Below are positions 49,590 through 60,788 of a DNA stretch of 64,000 nucleotides, one piece after another (position 1 is the stretch's first letter; each line of letters starts with the position of its first letter). The translations under genes and the position numbers were made by a program. The notes below the pieces were generated by a model that had not been told where the DNA came from, searched no databases, and saw only the letters and a program-made list of their open reading frames with translations. The stretch is from NCBI GenBank assembly GCA_964030475.1, contig CAXIPT010000008.1:2418141-2482140 (forward strand). Direction: 5' to 3'. The stretch comes from Tethya wilhelma. Its lineage: Eukaryota; Porifera; Demospongiae; Tethyida; Tethyidae.

Positions 49590-52500
49590 ATGGCAAACCA
49601 ATTACCTGTTTGTAAATATGGTGCATCATGCTACCGCAAGAACCCTGAACATTTGAAGCAGTTTTCTCATCCTCGCAAACGAAAGGTAGAAACTCTCTCA
49701 GCAGATAAGGATACAGTTACCCCTCACACCAAAAGGAGACATGTATGAAATTTTACACTGTGTCTATGATTGTGTTTGCTAGGTCTAGCTATTGGCATGC
49801 TATTATATACTCATATGTATTTCTGTGGGGAGATCGATATAGTGTTGTATGCCGAACACACCCTCTGACACACCTAGTACAGCAAGGGCTGGAATGTCTA
49901 GTGACTATGAGATATTTGTTTTCGCCACAGGAAGTTAGGTACTATAGCGAAGGACTTGTCTTTCATAGCTAATTTAATTTTGCTTTGCTCTCTTCACAAA
50001 GTTTCATTATTACAAATTCTTCTAACATATGCATGACTAATAATACTACATATAATTATTATATCAGCAGAATTCATGTGCTGTGTCACTAGACTCCTTG
50101 CTTTTATAAGTTATAGGCTAGTTCACAATATTTCCTCTTGTGTTGTGTCACTTATAAAATATTTGCAGGCTAAAAATGCAGCAATGCAACATATTCAATG
50201 TGCACTTGGAAACTTTTTCTAATTCTACGTCAACGTTTTGCATCATGGCTATGTCACTAATGTTATGTACTAATATGTGCACGGGTCAATACGTCATATT
50301 GCCTATGAAGGTGTGCCTGGCCTATATAACTAGGAGAGAACACAATTTGAGGCTATTACTGTCATTATCGTATAGCGGGAAATTTTCGGGGGTGTAAATT
50401 TTCGTGAAAAGCCTAGACCATGCTTCAGAAGAAAATATTCGTGGTTTTAATTTTCGTGACTCAAGTATCTCCAACTTACAGCGCTTGAAGGTCTTGTGAC
50501 AGTTTATCTGCTTTGGTATACGTGTAGAATACTATTCTAGCTAGATACTAGCTATTTAGACTGCAAACTTCTTGAAAAGACGGACAAGAGACAGAGAACT
50601 GAAGTCTTTGACAGCGTGCGCGTGGCGAGTATCGTGACCTTTGACCTCAGAAAAAATTTTCGTGGGGAGAAAATTTCGTGACTCAGGGGTTAGTCACGAA
50701 AATAACGAAAATTTGCGCCCCACGGAAATTTCCCACTATACGGTATCAGCTTAACCAGTATTAAGTTCACATTTAGCAGAGTGCTTGGTTCAAGGCTACT
50801 AGTCTAGAGACCAATTTCCTCATTACACTCAATATAGTAGGAACTGAGTCAATCAGATTGTATTGTTAATGGTTATGTTGATTGTGATATTAATGGTTCT
50901 TTTATTTCATACAGACAAGAGATAATACCACAGAAGTCAAAGTCTCTGAACCATCCATCACCTCTTTCTTTCATCCCACTGAAAGCTCAAGCAGAGGTAA
51001 GAAGGAGAACACTACTGATGAATGTTCCACTCAGAGCAGTCCACCAGCTAAGAAGAGGAAACCAGTCAATGGGAAGCAGGATGAAGAGCAAGAGCAGCAT
51101 GAGAAACGGTATTGCTATGAGTGTTACAATGATGCTACGTACAAGTGATTGAGAGTCATAATAATGTCAGCCTCACGAGGACATTATTCCATACACACTG
51201 ATAGACTTGTAATAACTCTTTTGTAGCCCACAGAAAGCAGTACAAAGATAGTAAAGTTCACTACTATCATTTGCAAACCAGTTTGAAAGTGTGAAGCCTC
51301 AATCACCCTAAGAGTGCTGGATTTGAAGCAGTTGCTGAAATTTGACTAGCAACTGTAAATCTGTAGCTTTGGAGTCTAGCTCTTAGCAGGCTAGTGCGAT
51401 TTCTTGGAGCCTTGCTATTCAACAAAAGCTGAAAATCCACCACTGAAATGGTCGAATTTTTCAAAAATTTGTCTGTGTCCACATTGAGGGTCTAGCTCCT
51501 CTAAAAGCTTGACGTGAGCATATGGTGAGTATTCCTGTACCTAAGACTGTACCAGTTACCAAGAGTATATAATAGTATATTAGCCCAAATACTATGATAT
51601 ACTTTTGCAATTACGAATGCTTTTTTTTTATTCTCTAGTGGCAGCTAACTACTAAAGTAACCGCAGTACACAAAACCACAGTGCAATATCAGTGATATAC
51701 ACTCTGTCGGCACTTTAATCTATGTCACAACGGGGCTATATGCATACATGTTTATGGGATAGTACATTTTACATTCTAGCTCCCTTTTGAGTGTCGTAGG
51801 ATATGCATGTCTGCACTATACACATCATGTATTTATAGTTGTACTAAAGGTGTATTGATTTTTGCCTGAGTGGTTGTACAAGCTAGGCACAGTGTGTTTT
51901 GTACTACCTCTGATCTATGGTTTCATTATGGTACAAGCAACATTATTGTCTAGTTATGTAGATGATGATGAACTTCTAAAAGAAAGTGATGATGACAGAG
52001 AAAATGTAAAGCAAAAATTTCTAGTAGACATGCCGGAAGATTTCTACCTGTTTTGGGAGTTCTGTAAAACCCTGGAACCATTGAATCCTCAACGTAAGCC
52101 AAGAAAAATTCTTGAGGGTATTGAGTGTATTTGTGTGGCAATGTTGAATGTCAAATGAATTCACCGTACATTGTGTACTCAGATGCTCTGAAGCCTATTT
52201 TGGGTCTGGAGTTGACCGGTCCATATGATGTGCTGGGGGGACATCTAAAAGGTGTTCCTTGGGAAAGATGTGTGCTGCACTCCCGTTATTATTATGATCC
52301 ACCTGAGCTGGTGACTGTTCTACATCAATGTACTGATAGTGGGGATCAAACAGGATACCACATTGGATACTTCAGGTATACTGTATATTTATTGATTCGA
52401 AGATCTACTCACATTGATACTGTATTTATATCTGTCTTGTACATATCACCCTGTATTTTTAAAAGTTTACCTATCTAAGCAAATACATGACTTTCATAGC

Positions 52501-53715
52501 AAGATGTCATGTGACTCATGTATTGTATTGTATTGAGCCTTGTACACTTTTAAAGGAACTGTGTCACTATATAAGCAGTGTTTTGTTACTAGAAATAAAA
52601 TGTGTGACATTTTCTGATGTTCTATGACCGTTTGTGACGTTTTTTGTTTTGTTTCTTGCGTGATCTGGGTACCACGCCCGGGTATTTGCCCCGTGTATGT
52701 ACGTATATTGCGCATTTGTCAACAAAAAATGTCACAAAACGTCATGCATTTTATTTTTGGTAACAAAACAGTGCTTATATAGTGACACAGTTCCTTTAAA
52801 TAATAGTGCTTTCACTTATTAGGGATGATCCTAAGAGTACTGATAGCTTGGTGGTCTCCAACAGTTCTAAGGATGGTTGTGAGCTGCGTATTGAAGGAGA
52901 AAGCCTCTTCAGTTTTGTCAGGTATCAAACATTAGTATGTTCGTTTGCAGTAACTGTCATGCAGAGGCTTCCTCTCACAACATAGAGGCTTGTATGCATA
53001 GAGAGAAGAGTTTATCTCAGTAGTAGTCATAAATTTCAGTTTACTAGCAATGATAATTACTTACATGTACTACTAGTTTTATCAACAACTTTCAGGCTGA
53101 TGATAGCCAAAAAGCTTGAAGACAAATCCTTAAAAGCTGATCATAAGAAGGATCTGGAGAAAATTAACATTGATATATTGTCAAAAATGTCCCACTGTAA
53201 AGAAGTTGGTGTCAAGGATCTTGTTAAGCAGAGAAACAAGGTGATGCTTTCAAGTTGTTTCCACAAGATGGGGCTCATTGTTCCTTATGATGAAACTACT
53301 GACCTTGGTTATAGACCCCTTCCTATCAGTGATAGTGAGTTACAGTGTGGGAATGTTTGTATTGTTGATATGTGGTGTGCAATTTATCATACACTAACCA
53401 GAAGAGCTGTGGAAACTTCTCAATAAGATCTCAAATTCCTCTCAAGACACGAAGAAGCAAGATTTGGCATTTGAGCCCCTTCAGGAAGTGATCACTCTAG
53501 TTCAATTTGCCAATGATGAATGTGACTATGGAATGGGTTTGGAATTAGGTCTAAATCTGTTCTGTCATGGAGACCAGTATTTCCATACTGTCATTGAGCA
53601 ACTCCTACCACTGGCCTATGACCTCCTTCAAAGAGAGGAATACAGCAAAATATGTCAGGCACATTTACAGAACAGAGCTGTTGAGCCATTAGATTTTCGG
53701 ACAAGGCTCACTTAA
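49590..53715 (+). CDS. HPF1: Histone PARylation factor 1 with N-terminal PBZ finger
   Basis: HPF1 joins PARP1/2 at DNA breaks and completes their active site for serine ADP-ribosylation. Exon 1 (49590) starts [20 protein letters not shown] and HLKQFSHP, a C2H2 PAR-binding (PBZ) zinc finger that mammalian HPF1 lacks. A low-complexity exon (50936 to about 51109) with PSITSFFHP and KKRKP follows. Then come [62 protein letters not shown], and [20 protein letters not shown]. The catalytic loop is [19 protein letters not shown], containing the Asp-Glu pair (human D283/E284). It ends LDFRTRLT at 53715. Both catalytic residues and the PARP-binding C-terminus are intact. Exon 1 has two possible in-phase donors (after RKRK or after KRRH), so one join is uncertain. 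Confidence 0.93.
50368..50745. mobile_element. MITE-like inverted-repeat element
   Basis: The left end CGTATAGCGGGAAATTTTCG is mirrored at the right by GGAAATTTCCCACTATACGG. Internal TTTTCGTGA and TCACGAAAAT blocks repeat the inverted pattern. About 380 bp, non-coding, in an HPF1 intron. The CCGTATAG ends match the element at 665-843. Confidence 0.7.
52551..52799. mobile_element. MITE with ~55-bp terminal inverted repeats
   Basis: The left end AAGGAACTGTGTCACTATAT and the following TGTTTTGTTAC ... AATAAAATG recur as the reverse complement at the right end (CATTTTATTTTTGGTAACAA ... ATATAGTGACACAGTTCCTT). Arms of about 55 bp differ at only a few bases, suggesting recent movement. No ORF. It sits in an HPF1 intron. 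Confidence 0.8.
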
Positions 53716-53900
53716 ATTGATATTGTTATTAAATATTAAGTGCACATCATGTAAGCCTAATATGAGGTGTGTTTGTGCAGATACTGCTACATTGCAGTCT
53801 TTGTGCCACGCCTCTCTTTTTGAGCATGCGCACTAAAGACTCCACGTGGTGACCTTGAAAGTTCTCATACTCGAAGTGTCAGTTCAAGCAAGTATCAACC
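53716..53900 (+). promoter_or_regulatory. HPF1-UMPS intergenic region with UMPS promoter
   Basis: 185 bp hold the 3' end of HPF1 and the UMPS promoter. GAGCATGCGCAC at 53822-53833 is an NRF1-like palindromic core, similar to the RPL4/COMMD6 promoter motif. Confidence 0.5.
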
Positions 53901-55471
53901 ATGGCTGACCTTGGCTCACTCTGTGTACAACTCTTTGAAGTGGGAGCTGTGAAGTTTGGAGAGTTTGTTCTGAAAAGTGGAATAAAATCACCAGTGTACT
54001 TTGACCTTCGAGTGATTGTGTCTCACCCATCTTTGTTGGTAAACGTATAAACATGGATATTATAGCTCTAATATCCATTGTATAAACTTTGTATGCTTGC
54101 AGTCCAATAATTATCTATACATACATCCATGCACTGGCAGCAAAAAGTGAGCAGTATACTTTGGTCAGCAATTTCCACCCAGAAAGGAACATTCCAGTCA
54201 CTATGTGGAGTACCCTACACTGCCCTACCCATAGCAACGGTATGTATTGTTTGTGCAGTAGCATAGATATTCCTGTAGTATATATGGTAGTAGTAAGTGT
54301 GGACAAATTGTCTATAAATTGCTATTTACTTTGGTATTCTACTGATAGCAATACCCAGGCCCCTCCCTCCTCAAAAAATAAGGAGTGAAAGGTCAAAGGG
54401 GAGAGCCTGGGTACTTTTTTTATACTGTTGATGCATGACAACCGATTAGTTTAATAGCAGGGTCAAAACTGATTAATATTTTGTGCAGCAGTAGTTCTCA
54501 TTTGCCTTCAGTGATAATCTTGTTCAGTTACATTGTGTTGGATTGCAGCTCCAATCTAGTTGTTCAGGTGAAACAACTCCACTTTTGGACGCATTGTTTA
54601 TTGATGTTTTTCTTTGAATATACATAATTATGTCGTATCATTATCAAGCCTGCTCTAATTATCTTCCTGATATAGATGAACTGTTTGTGTCCTATACTAC
54701 AAAGTTTTGCTTTCTTTAAAATTCTTTGCACATGAATTTTTTTGTAGATCGTCAGGTGTGAGTTATCTAGCACTAGCCTTGTACGATGGCTTATAGAAAG
54801 GAATGGGAGATTAGTGCTAGGTCAAAGGGGAGAGCCTGAGTTTGAGGCTACAATTAGCAGTTACTATACCTAGTTTCTAGTGTTCTATTCTTTTTTGTTT
54901 TGTTTTGTTTTTGTTATGTTTTTTTCCCGTTAGTTGATTAGTGTGCAAGAGAACATTCCGATGTTGATTCGAAGAAAAGAGGTTAAAGATTATGGCACAA
55001 AGGTACCTTAATTAAAGTATTGAAAATATTTGTATGTAAGCTCTGAAGAATTTCTGTCCCTGTCACTGTAGAAGGCTATTGAAGGTGAACTAGTGGCTGG
55101 TAGCAACTGTTTGGTGGTTGAAGATGTTGTTACTACTGGTGGAAGTGTTCTGGAGACTTGTGATGCCCTCAATAAAGTTAAACTTGTTGTCACACAGTGT
55201 GTTGTACTGTTGGATCGAGAACAAGGGGGGCGAGACAACCTCGAAAAGAGTGGTGTCACTCTTACCAGTGTACTCACTTTATCGCAGCTACTGCATCATC
55301 TATATGAAGCAAACAAGATAACCAAGGAGACAGTTGTTATGGTGAAAACTTTCATCCAGGAAAATTCTTCTGTTCCTTCTTCCATTAGTGTGAACCCAGC
55401 AGTGAGTTATAAGCCAATGATCATTAAGCCTCGGCACGTGCGTAGCACATGCAGAGGATTACGGTAGTCAT

Positions 55472-55509
<38 letters not shown>

Positions 55510-56910
55510 CCATTGAAATCTCAAGAAAGGTAAAATTGATGGTACTTACGTTCATAACTCTGAACAATCTTGTAAAAATATATATTTTTGCTGTTCGAAA
55601 CACTGTAGATCCTGAGATTTGAGGCTTTTGTGCTTCTTTGAGCACTTAGCTTCGAGACTACACCTACTGATTTGGTGTGCATTATCCAGAATTTGAGTTA
55701 AATACTGAGAAGTACACTGAGGTCCATGGCTATCTGCATGGCTACTATTGCTGAACTGCTGACCAGTGTTGTTTGGCAAGACAGGCAGGAGTTGGCCTAC
55801 TTTCTGTGTATTAAGCATAATATTATAGGGCATGCAAAGATTTTAGTGACATTGTGGCCATCTAAATATAGCTTAACTGATACATCAGTTAGCTTAGTAT
55901 ATAAATGCGTAGAAGCTAAACTTTGCTATCTGACACCAGTATTTCATGTATAATCGTAACAAAGCTCGTCTGGTTCATAGTAGTGCCAGCAGAAGCTAAA
56001 ATGTTGTGGTCAGGCCTGGGGTGGAGCCCCTGTGCACGTTTCGAAAGAACGTGCCATGCTAGGGGGGTTTGGGGGCATGTCCCCCCACAGAAAATTGCTC
56101 TGAGAACCATTCTAGGGGGATTTTGAGCTGCTGACTTCCACGATTTCCACAAGCTTATATCTAACGTTGATGATCATTATTTGACGATCATGACTGATTT
56201 TATGTAAAATAGTGGTTCAGTTTTTCCCGTACTAACTGGACCGGTTCCGCCAGCCCTGCATAGTCTGTGATATGTGCTGCTTCACCACAGTTAGCTGTTT
56301 TATGGGCCTCTAGTAGATGGATTAGTTACTGAACCTTAGTTCTCAGTAATACCATGCCAGGATATTATATCCATGGTGATACTGAGTTATGATACTCTCT
56401 TTTACACAGTGTATGCATATAAGTGTGCTAGGTAGCTGAGTACACCCAGGCTTATGCACAATCAGTGCCTTCACTTTTCACTGAATTGTGTATGTTGTCA
56501 CTACAGGTTATCTCATTCTCTGAACGTGCCAGTTCAGCTAGTCATCCACTCACAAAACAACTCCTTACTCTGATGGACCGTAAGCAATCGAACCTTGCAC
56601 TATCAGCAGATGTTGCAACATCTGATGAGCTAATCAAGGTATTGGAATTTCGTGTGTTCTCCATGTTATAGGCAAAATTGCTATAGCTTCACTAACATGG
56701 TCTAACTACTCCAGCTTTGTTTGATGAACTCACCTAATGCTGTTTTCACTATAAGTAACTGATTCACTCATTGTAGCTTGTTGACACTGTTGGCCCTTAT
56801 GTGTGTATGGTGAAGACTCATGTTGACATGATTGTGGACTTCAGCATATCGACTACTGTGGAATTGAAGAGACTTGCTTCCAAGCATGACTTTGTCATTA
56901 TGGAAGACCG
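53901..56910 (+). CDS. UMPS: UMP synthase, 5' part (OPRTase and start of OMP decarboxylase)
   Basis: The last two steps of de novo pyrimidine synthesis. Start [20 protein letters not shown], then [14 protein letters not shown] at 53901. The exon at 54141-54239 gives [14 protein letters not shown], the next (about 54938-55002) [18 protein letters not shown]. The exon at about 55072-55400 gives [20 protein letters not shown] (PRPP loop) and [20 protein letters not shown]. Decarboxylase exons start at 56506 ([34 protein letters not shown]) and end at 56910 with [12 protein letters not shown] and DFVIMEDR. The last codon is split (CG), and the catalytic KFADIGN must come next. That exon is found on the opposite strand at 62116, in the matching phase. 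As drawn, this strand cannot make a full decarboxylase. Confidence 0.93.
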
Positions 56911-57116
56911 GTATGCTAGTTTATGTTAGAAAGTTGTCCACGAAAGTATTATTGTAGTAAACAACCCTCAATCTGTGGTAATGTGTGGTAGTTTAATTAA
57001 GAGCAAGGAGACCTGCATTGCTGTGTATGTTATTATGACAAAAGATTGTAATGTTGCTAAAGTGTAGACCAAAAATTGCCTTATAAATGTTTGTTGTGCA
57101 TGCTTTAGCTTAATAC

Positions 57117-57225
57117 AAGTAGTAAAAATTTCAAAAAATAAGCAGTGTAGGAATGGGCAGTGCTGTAAAAAGTATTGGAACAAGGAATGGTCTCAATTTC
57201 GGCACATGACTACTTCATTTTCACT
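57117..57225. repeat. Repeat terminus, extra copy in + orientation
   Basis: Runs from AGTAGTAAAAATTTCAAAAA to GGCACATGACTACTTCATTT. It is nearly identical to the 62958-63063 end, and inverted relative to 57396-57500. It forms a short inverted pair with the latter, which resembles a small MITE at the edge of the larger inverted segment. Confidence 0.8.
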
Positions 57226-57395
57226 TTTGATCCCTCATTTCTATAGCTATTTGTCGTAAATGGATGGTTCAAACAATGATCTCTACTTGAATAGCTAACG
57301 AGTACTATGATCACAAATCTTATCACTTCGCTAAAAAGTGGAATAAAATATAGCAGGCAGAGTTAGATTACAGGCCAAAACTTGGGCACAAAAAA

Positions 57396-58110
57396 TGAAG
57401 TAGTCATGTGCCGAAATTGAGACCATTCCTTGTTCCAATGCTTTTTACAGCACTGCCCATTCCTACACTGTTTATTTTTTTGAAAATTTTTACTATACTT
57501 GTTCATTCACTTTTTTCAACACTACAGTGAGGAGACTATCAGAGACTGGTTAGTCCCTACAAAAAGCGTTAAGTTATCTGAGTAGAAGCTACATTGTCTG
57601 CTAAAGCAGCTAATACGCATGCGCATTAAAATGCCACGTGGATAATTAATGACCTTTGAACTCTACAGGAAAATGTCTACATTGAAGTACATGAATTTAT
57701 ACTCTCAGTTTCAAAGCTTTCTAGTTTTTGTTTAGGCTTATTTGTGATTAAAATGAGTATCAAGGAATGTAGTACCTATGAAAAGAAGTTACTTTGTGCT
57801 ATCAAAGTTGGCTCAACACATTCTGGTTCTCTGGAAATGCTTTTCAAGTAAGTCAGTCAGAAAGTACGTAAGTACGTAAGTTAGATGAACAAAAATGGCA
57901 CTATGGTGGCTTCCCACTAGCTCTTTCTACGAGTGCTGAGGAAAGTTTCTGTGAGTTTTAGACCGTGCATGCAATTGGTAATCTGTCATTGAGAGCCTCT
58001 GAACAAGTTTGAAGACTTAATTTTGTTTTGCTAGATTTTTATGATCATAAACATTTTATATTGTGTCTATGGGACATTCGGCCCATTCCTACTATACGTA
58101 CTACCGTACG
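57396..58110. repeat. Long inverted repeat, left arm
   Basis: Begins GAAGTAGTCATGTGCCGAAA and continues through GAGGAGACTATCAGAGACTG, CGCATGCGCATTAAAATGCC, AAAGCTTTCTAG, GTTACTTTGTG and CATAAACATTTTATATTGTG to the palindromic TACGTACTACCGTACGTA. The reverse complement of 62355-63063 follows the same order with roughly a quarter of positions differing. The outer ends are the most similar part. Confidence 0.8.
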
Positions 58111-59167
58111 TATGATACACAATGTGTTTTTAGGTGTTGTTTCTACTGACTACGTATTTTGAACTATTATCAGTCAATGTTTTTTTTGTATGAGAATGGA
58201 ACTTGTACCAATGTTACAAGCATAAATTGAGCTTTCAAATGATATGTAATTGCCATAATTATTCCGGACAAAATTAAAGTGTACAAAGTTGGTTTGATTC
58301 ATAACCCCTTAGGAATTGTTCAAGACTGAATGCAGTATATGTGTGAAGAGCTAATTTGACCTACATTCAGCGAAGCATAACAAAATGGATATCATTTGAA
58401 AGCCCTTATTGCACTGATTACAATGGTAAAAGTCCTAGTTCCATAAGACCTTCCTACTCTTAAGTATACACAAGGTGTTTGTAGGTGTTTTTTTCATACT
58501 ATCTTTATATTTTTCACTATTATCATTCAACAGTTTGTTACATAGAATAAAACATGTACTAATGTAAATAGCATAAAATGAGCTTACAAATGATAATATA
58601 TAAATTGCTAGCTTTTAGATAAAATCAAAGGATACAAAGTTGGTTTAATTCATAACCCCTCTATACAAGTCAGACTGATGATCATATCCAGTACTTATGT
58701 GTGAAGAGCACATTTTATTTACATTTAGCAAAACATAACAAAATGGATATCATTTGAAAGCCTTATCGCACTGAATGCAATGGTAAATGTCCCAGTTTCA
58801 TATGACCTTCCTACTCTTAAATATACACAAGGTGGTTTTAGGTGTTTTTCTTTACTGACTACATATTTTAAAATATTATCAGTGAACGGTTTGTTGTATG
58901 ACAATACAACTTGTACTTATTTAACTAGCATAAAATGATCGAGCTTTCAAATGATATACAGATTGCCACTTTTTGGATAAATTGAAACAATTCAAAGTTG
59001 GTTTAATTCATAACCCATTAGGCACTGCACAAGTCCGAATGGCAAATAATTGCAGCACTTATGTGTGAAGAGCTAATTTGGCCTACATTTAGCAAAACAT
59101 AACAAAATGGATATTATTTGAATGCTCTTATCGCACTGAATACAATGGCAAAGGTTCCAGTTCCATA
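58086..59167. repeat. Tandem array, three ~360-bp units
   Basis: Units begin at about 58086, 58449 and 58807 with TTCCTACTCTTAAGTATACA or a variant, and a fourth partial start occurs near 59172. Shared blocks include ACAAAGTTGGTTTAATTCAT, TATGTGTGAAGAGC and CATAACAAAATGGATATCAT. Spacing is 358-365 bp. Units are diverged but alignable over their length. It is non-coding and abuts the left inverted arm. Confidence 0.85.
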
Positions 59168-59219
59168 TGACCTTCCTACACCTATATATACACAATGTGT
59201 CACTTTGTACATTCACACA

Positions 59220-60279
59220 ATGGAGGCATCTCCATATCCAGAAAGAGCTCAACGAGCTGTATACGTGTTGCGCAACTGAGTCCTGGGCCAAGGACATCTC
59301 TTGCATATCCCTAGTCATATTGAAATTATTCAGGGAAACTATAGAGGTGTCAGTGAGAGCAATGAAGTGGCAATTGCTGCAGATGAGGCATATTTAGCTA
59401 AAATGGGTTTTGATAATGAATAAATTTAATCGAATGCACAACTATCATTTTGCTGCTATGGCTGCAAAGTTTAATGGTCAGTTCTCCATTGCAATGGCTC
59501 TTGCTGAAGCTGCAGAGAAACAGCTTGGAAAAGATGCAGTTACTGGCACCGTGAGTGAAGTTGGACCTACTTTTTTGGATCCCTTTGCCAGCATTCTGTG
59601 GCCATGCGTTGGTCCGTTTTGATCGAGCATAGTGTGATACAGCAATCACAGCTGGGTACACAGCTGCTTGTCTTCTTTCATGGGATGAATAATGATTTCC
59701 TCCCAGTGACGTGGAGTGGCTTTTGCTGCCCTGAGAAGACTAGAGGAAGCTGAGAGTGAGCATCAAAAGTTCTGTCAAGCTATCCAAGACAAATCGCTCG
59801 AAGGAAAGTATCTGATGACAAATAAACTGATCAATTCTGAGGATCATTCTGGTATTCTCTAGACGTTACTGAGGCTGTCCTTGATGGAGAAATTGAGTAC
59901 CATAAGGGCAATTATGAGCTGGCCTATCAGCACCTCCGACTAGCTGTTGAGCGAGAACAAAGATTAAAATACGATGAACCATGGGGCTGAATGATGCCAG
60001 CAAGACATGCTCTGGGAGCTCTCTTACTAGAGCAAGGCCATGCTGCTGAAGCAGAAGAGGTGTACTGTGAAGACCTCATGATCTACAAAAACAACCTTTG
60101 GGCTTTATTTGGACTGCATCAGGCGCTGAGTCAGCAAAAGAAGACAGAAGAGACCAAGGAAGTGTATTCGAAGTATGAAGCAGCCAGTGTTCGGGCTGAT
60201 GCGAAGATCAGAGCATCATGTTTCTGTGCTACTAATGATTGCAAAGAGGCCCATAGCAAACAGATACAAACTGTCTAGC
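59220..60279 (+). pseudogene. Degenerate TPR-repeat protein gene (bacterial-type family)
   Basis: In broken frames the sequence reads PERAQRAVYVLRN, stop, VLGQGHLLHIPSHIEIIQGN, SNEVAIAADEAYLAKMGFDN, stop/frameshift, MHNYHFAAMAAKFNGQFSIA, then later DGEIEYHKGNYELAYQHLRL, KYDEPWG, stop, MMPARHALGALLLEQGHAAE and NNLWALFGLHQAL. GHLLHIPSH, AIAADEAY, HNYHF and the closing LGALLLEQGHAAEAEEVY are landmarks of a TPR protein family common in bacteria and some eukaryotes. At least three disruptions are visible with no plausible introns at two of them, so it is a pseudogene. Whether it arrived by horizontal transfer cannot be judged here. Function unknown. Confidence 0.75.
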
Positions 60280-60788
60280 TGACATAATCATATCAGCAGT
60301 TATAAAGAGAATGTTCAAGTCCTTAGGGTCAAAAAATATGCATAAGAGCATCAACAAAAACTATGCCAAGTCTTATTCATATACAACAGCATGGACTACA
60401 ATCCAGGGATTAAGGGATTCACTATGTTAGGCAGTGTTGTCAAAAAAAAACTCTTGGAAAAGTTGCACCACATAATGTCACGATAGAATATGCTATTATA
60501 GTTTTATAAGGACGTTTTAAGTGCTCAATTTCTGTATAAGGGAAAACTAGTCCATAATATTTCTTTATTCTATGTACCACATGGTGGTTTGGGTGAAATG
60601 CAAAAATTAAAACAAGAGCATCAGCTTGAGCAGTAAATACAGGACTATAGTCGACTACACCTGTCATAAATCAGGGTTTATACCCCAAAAAACATATGTA
60701 CTCAAAAATATCTGACAAATCAGTACTCATTGGTACAACTTAAACTGTATGGTATGTGTACAACAAGCAGTTTAACAAGAAATGCCAT

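Noticed and set aside
55990..56140. G-rich block (GGGGGGTTTGGGGGCATGTC) in a UMPS intron
   Set aside because: It resembles repeat sequence seen in other invertebrate genomes, but with one copy here I cannot define its borders.
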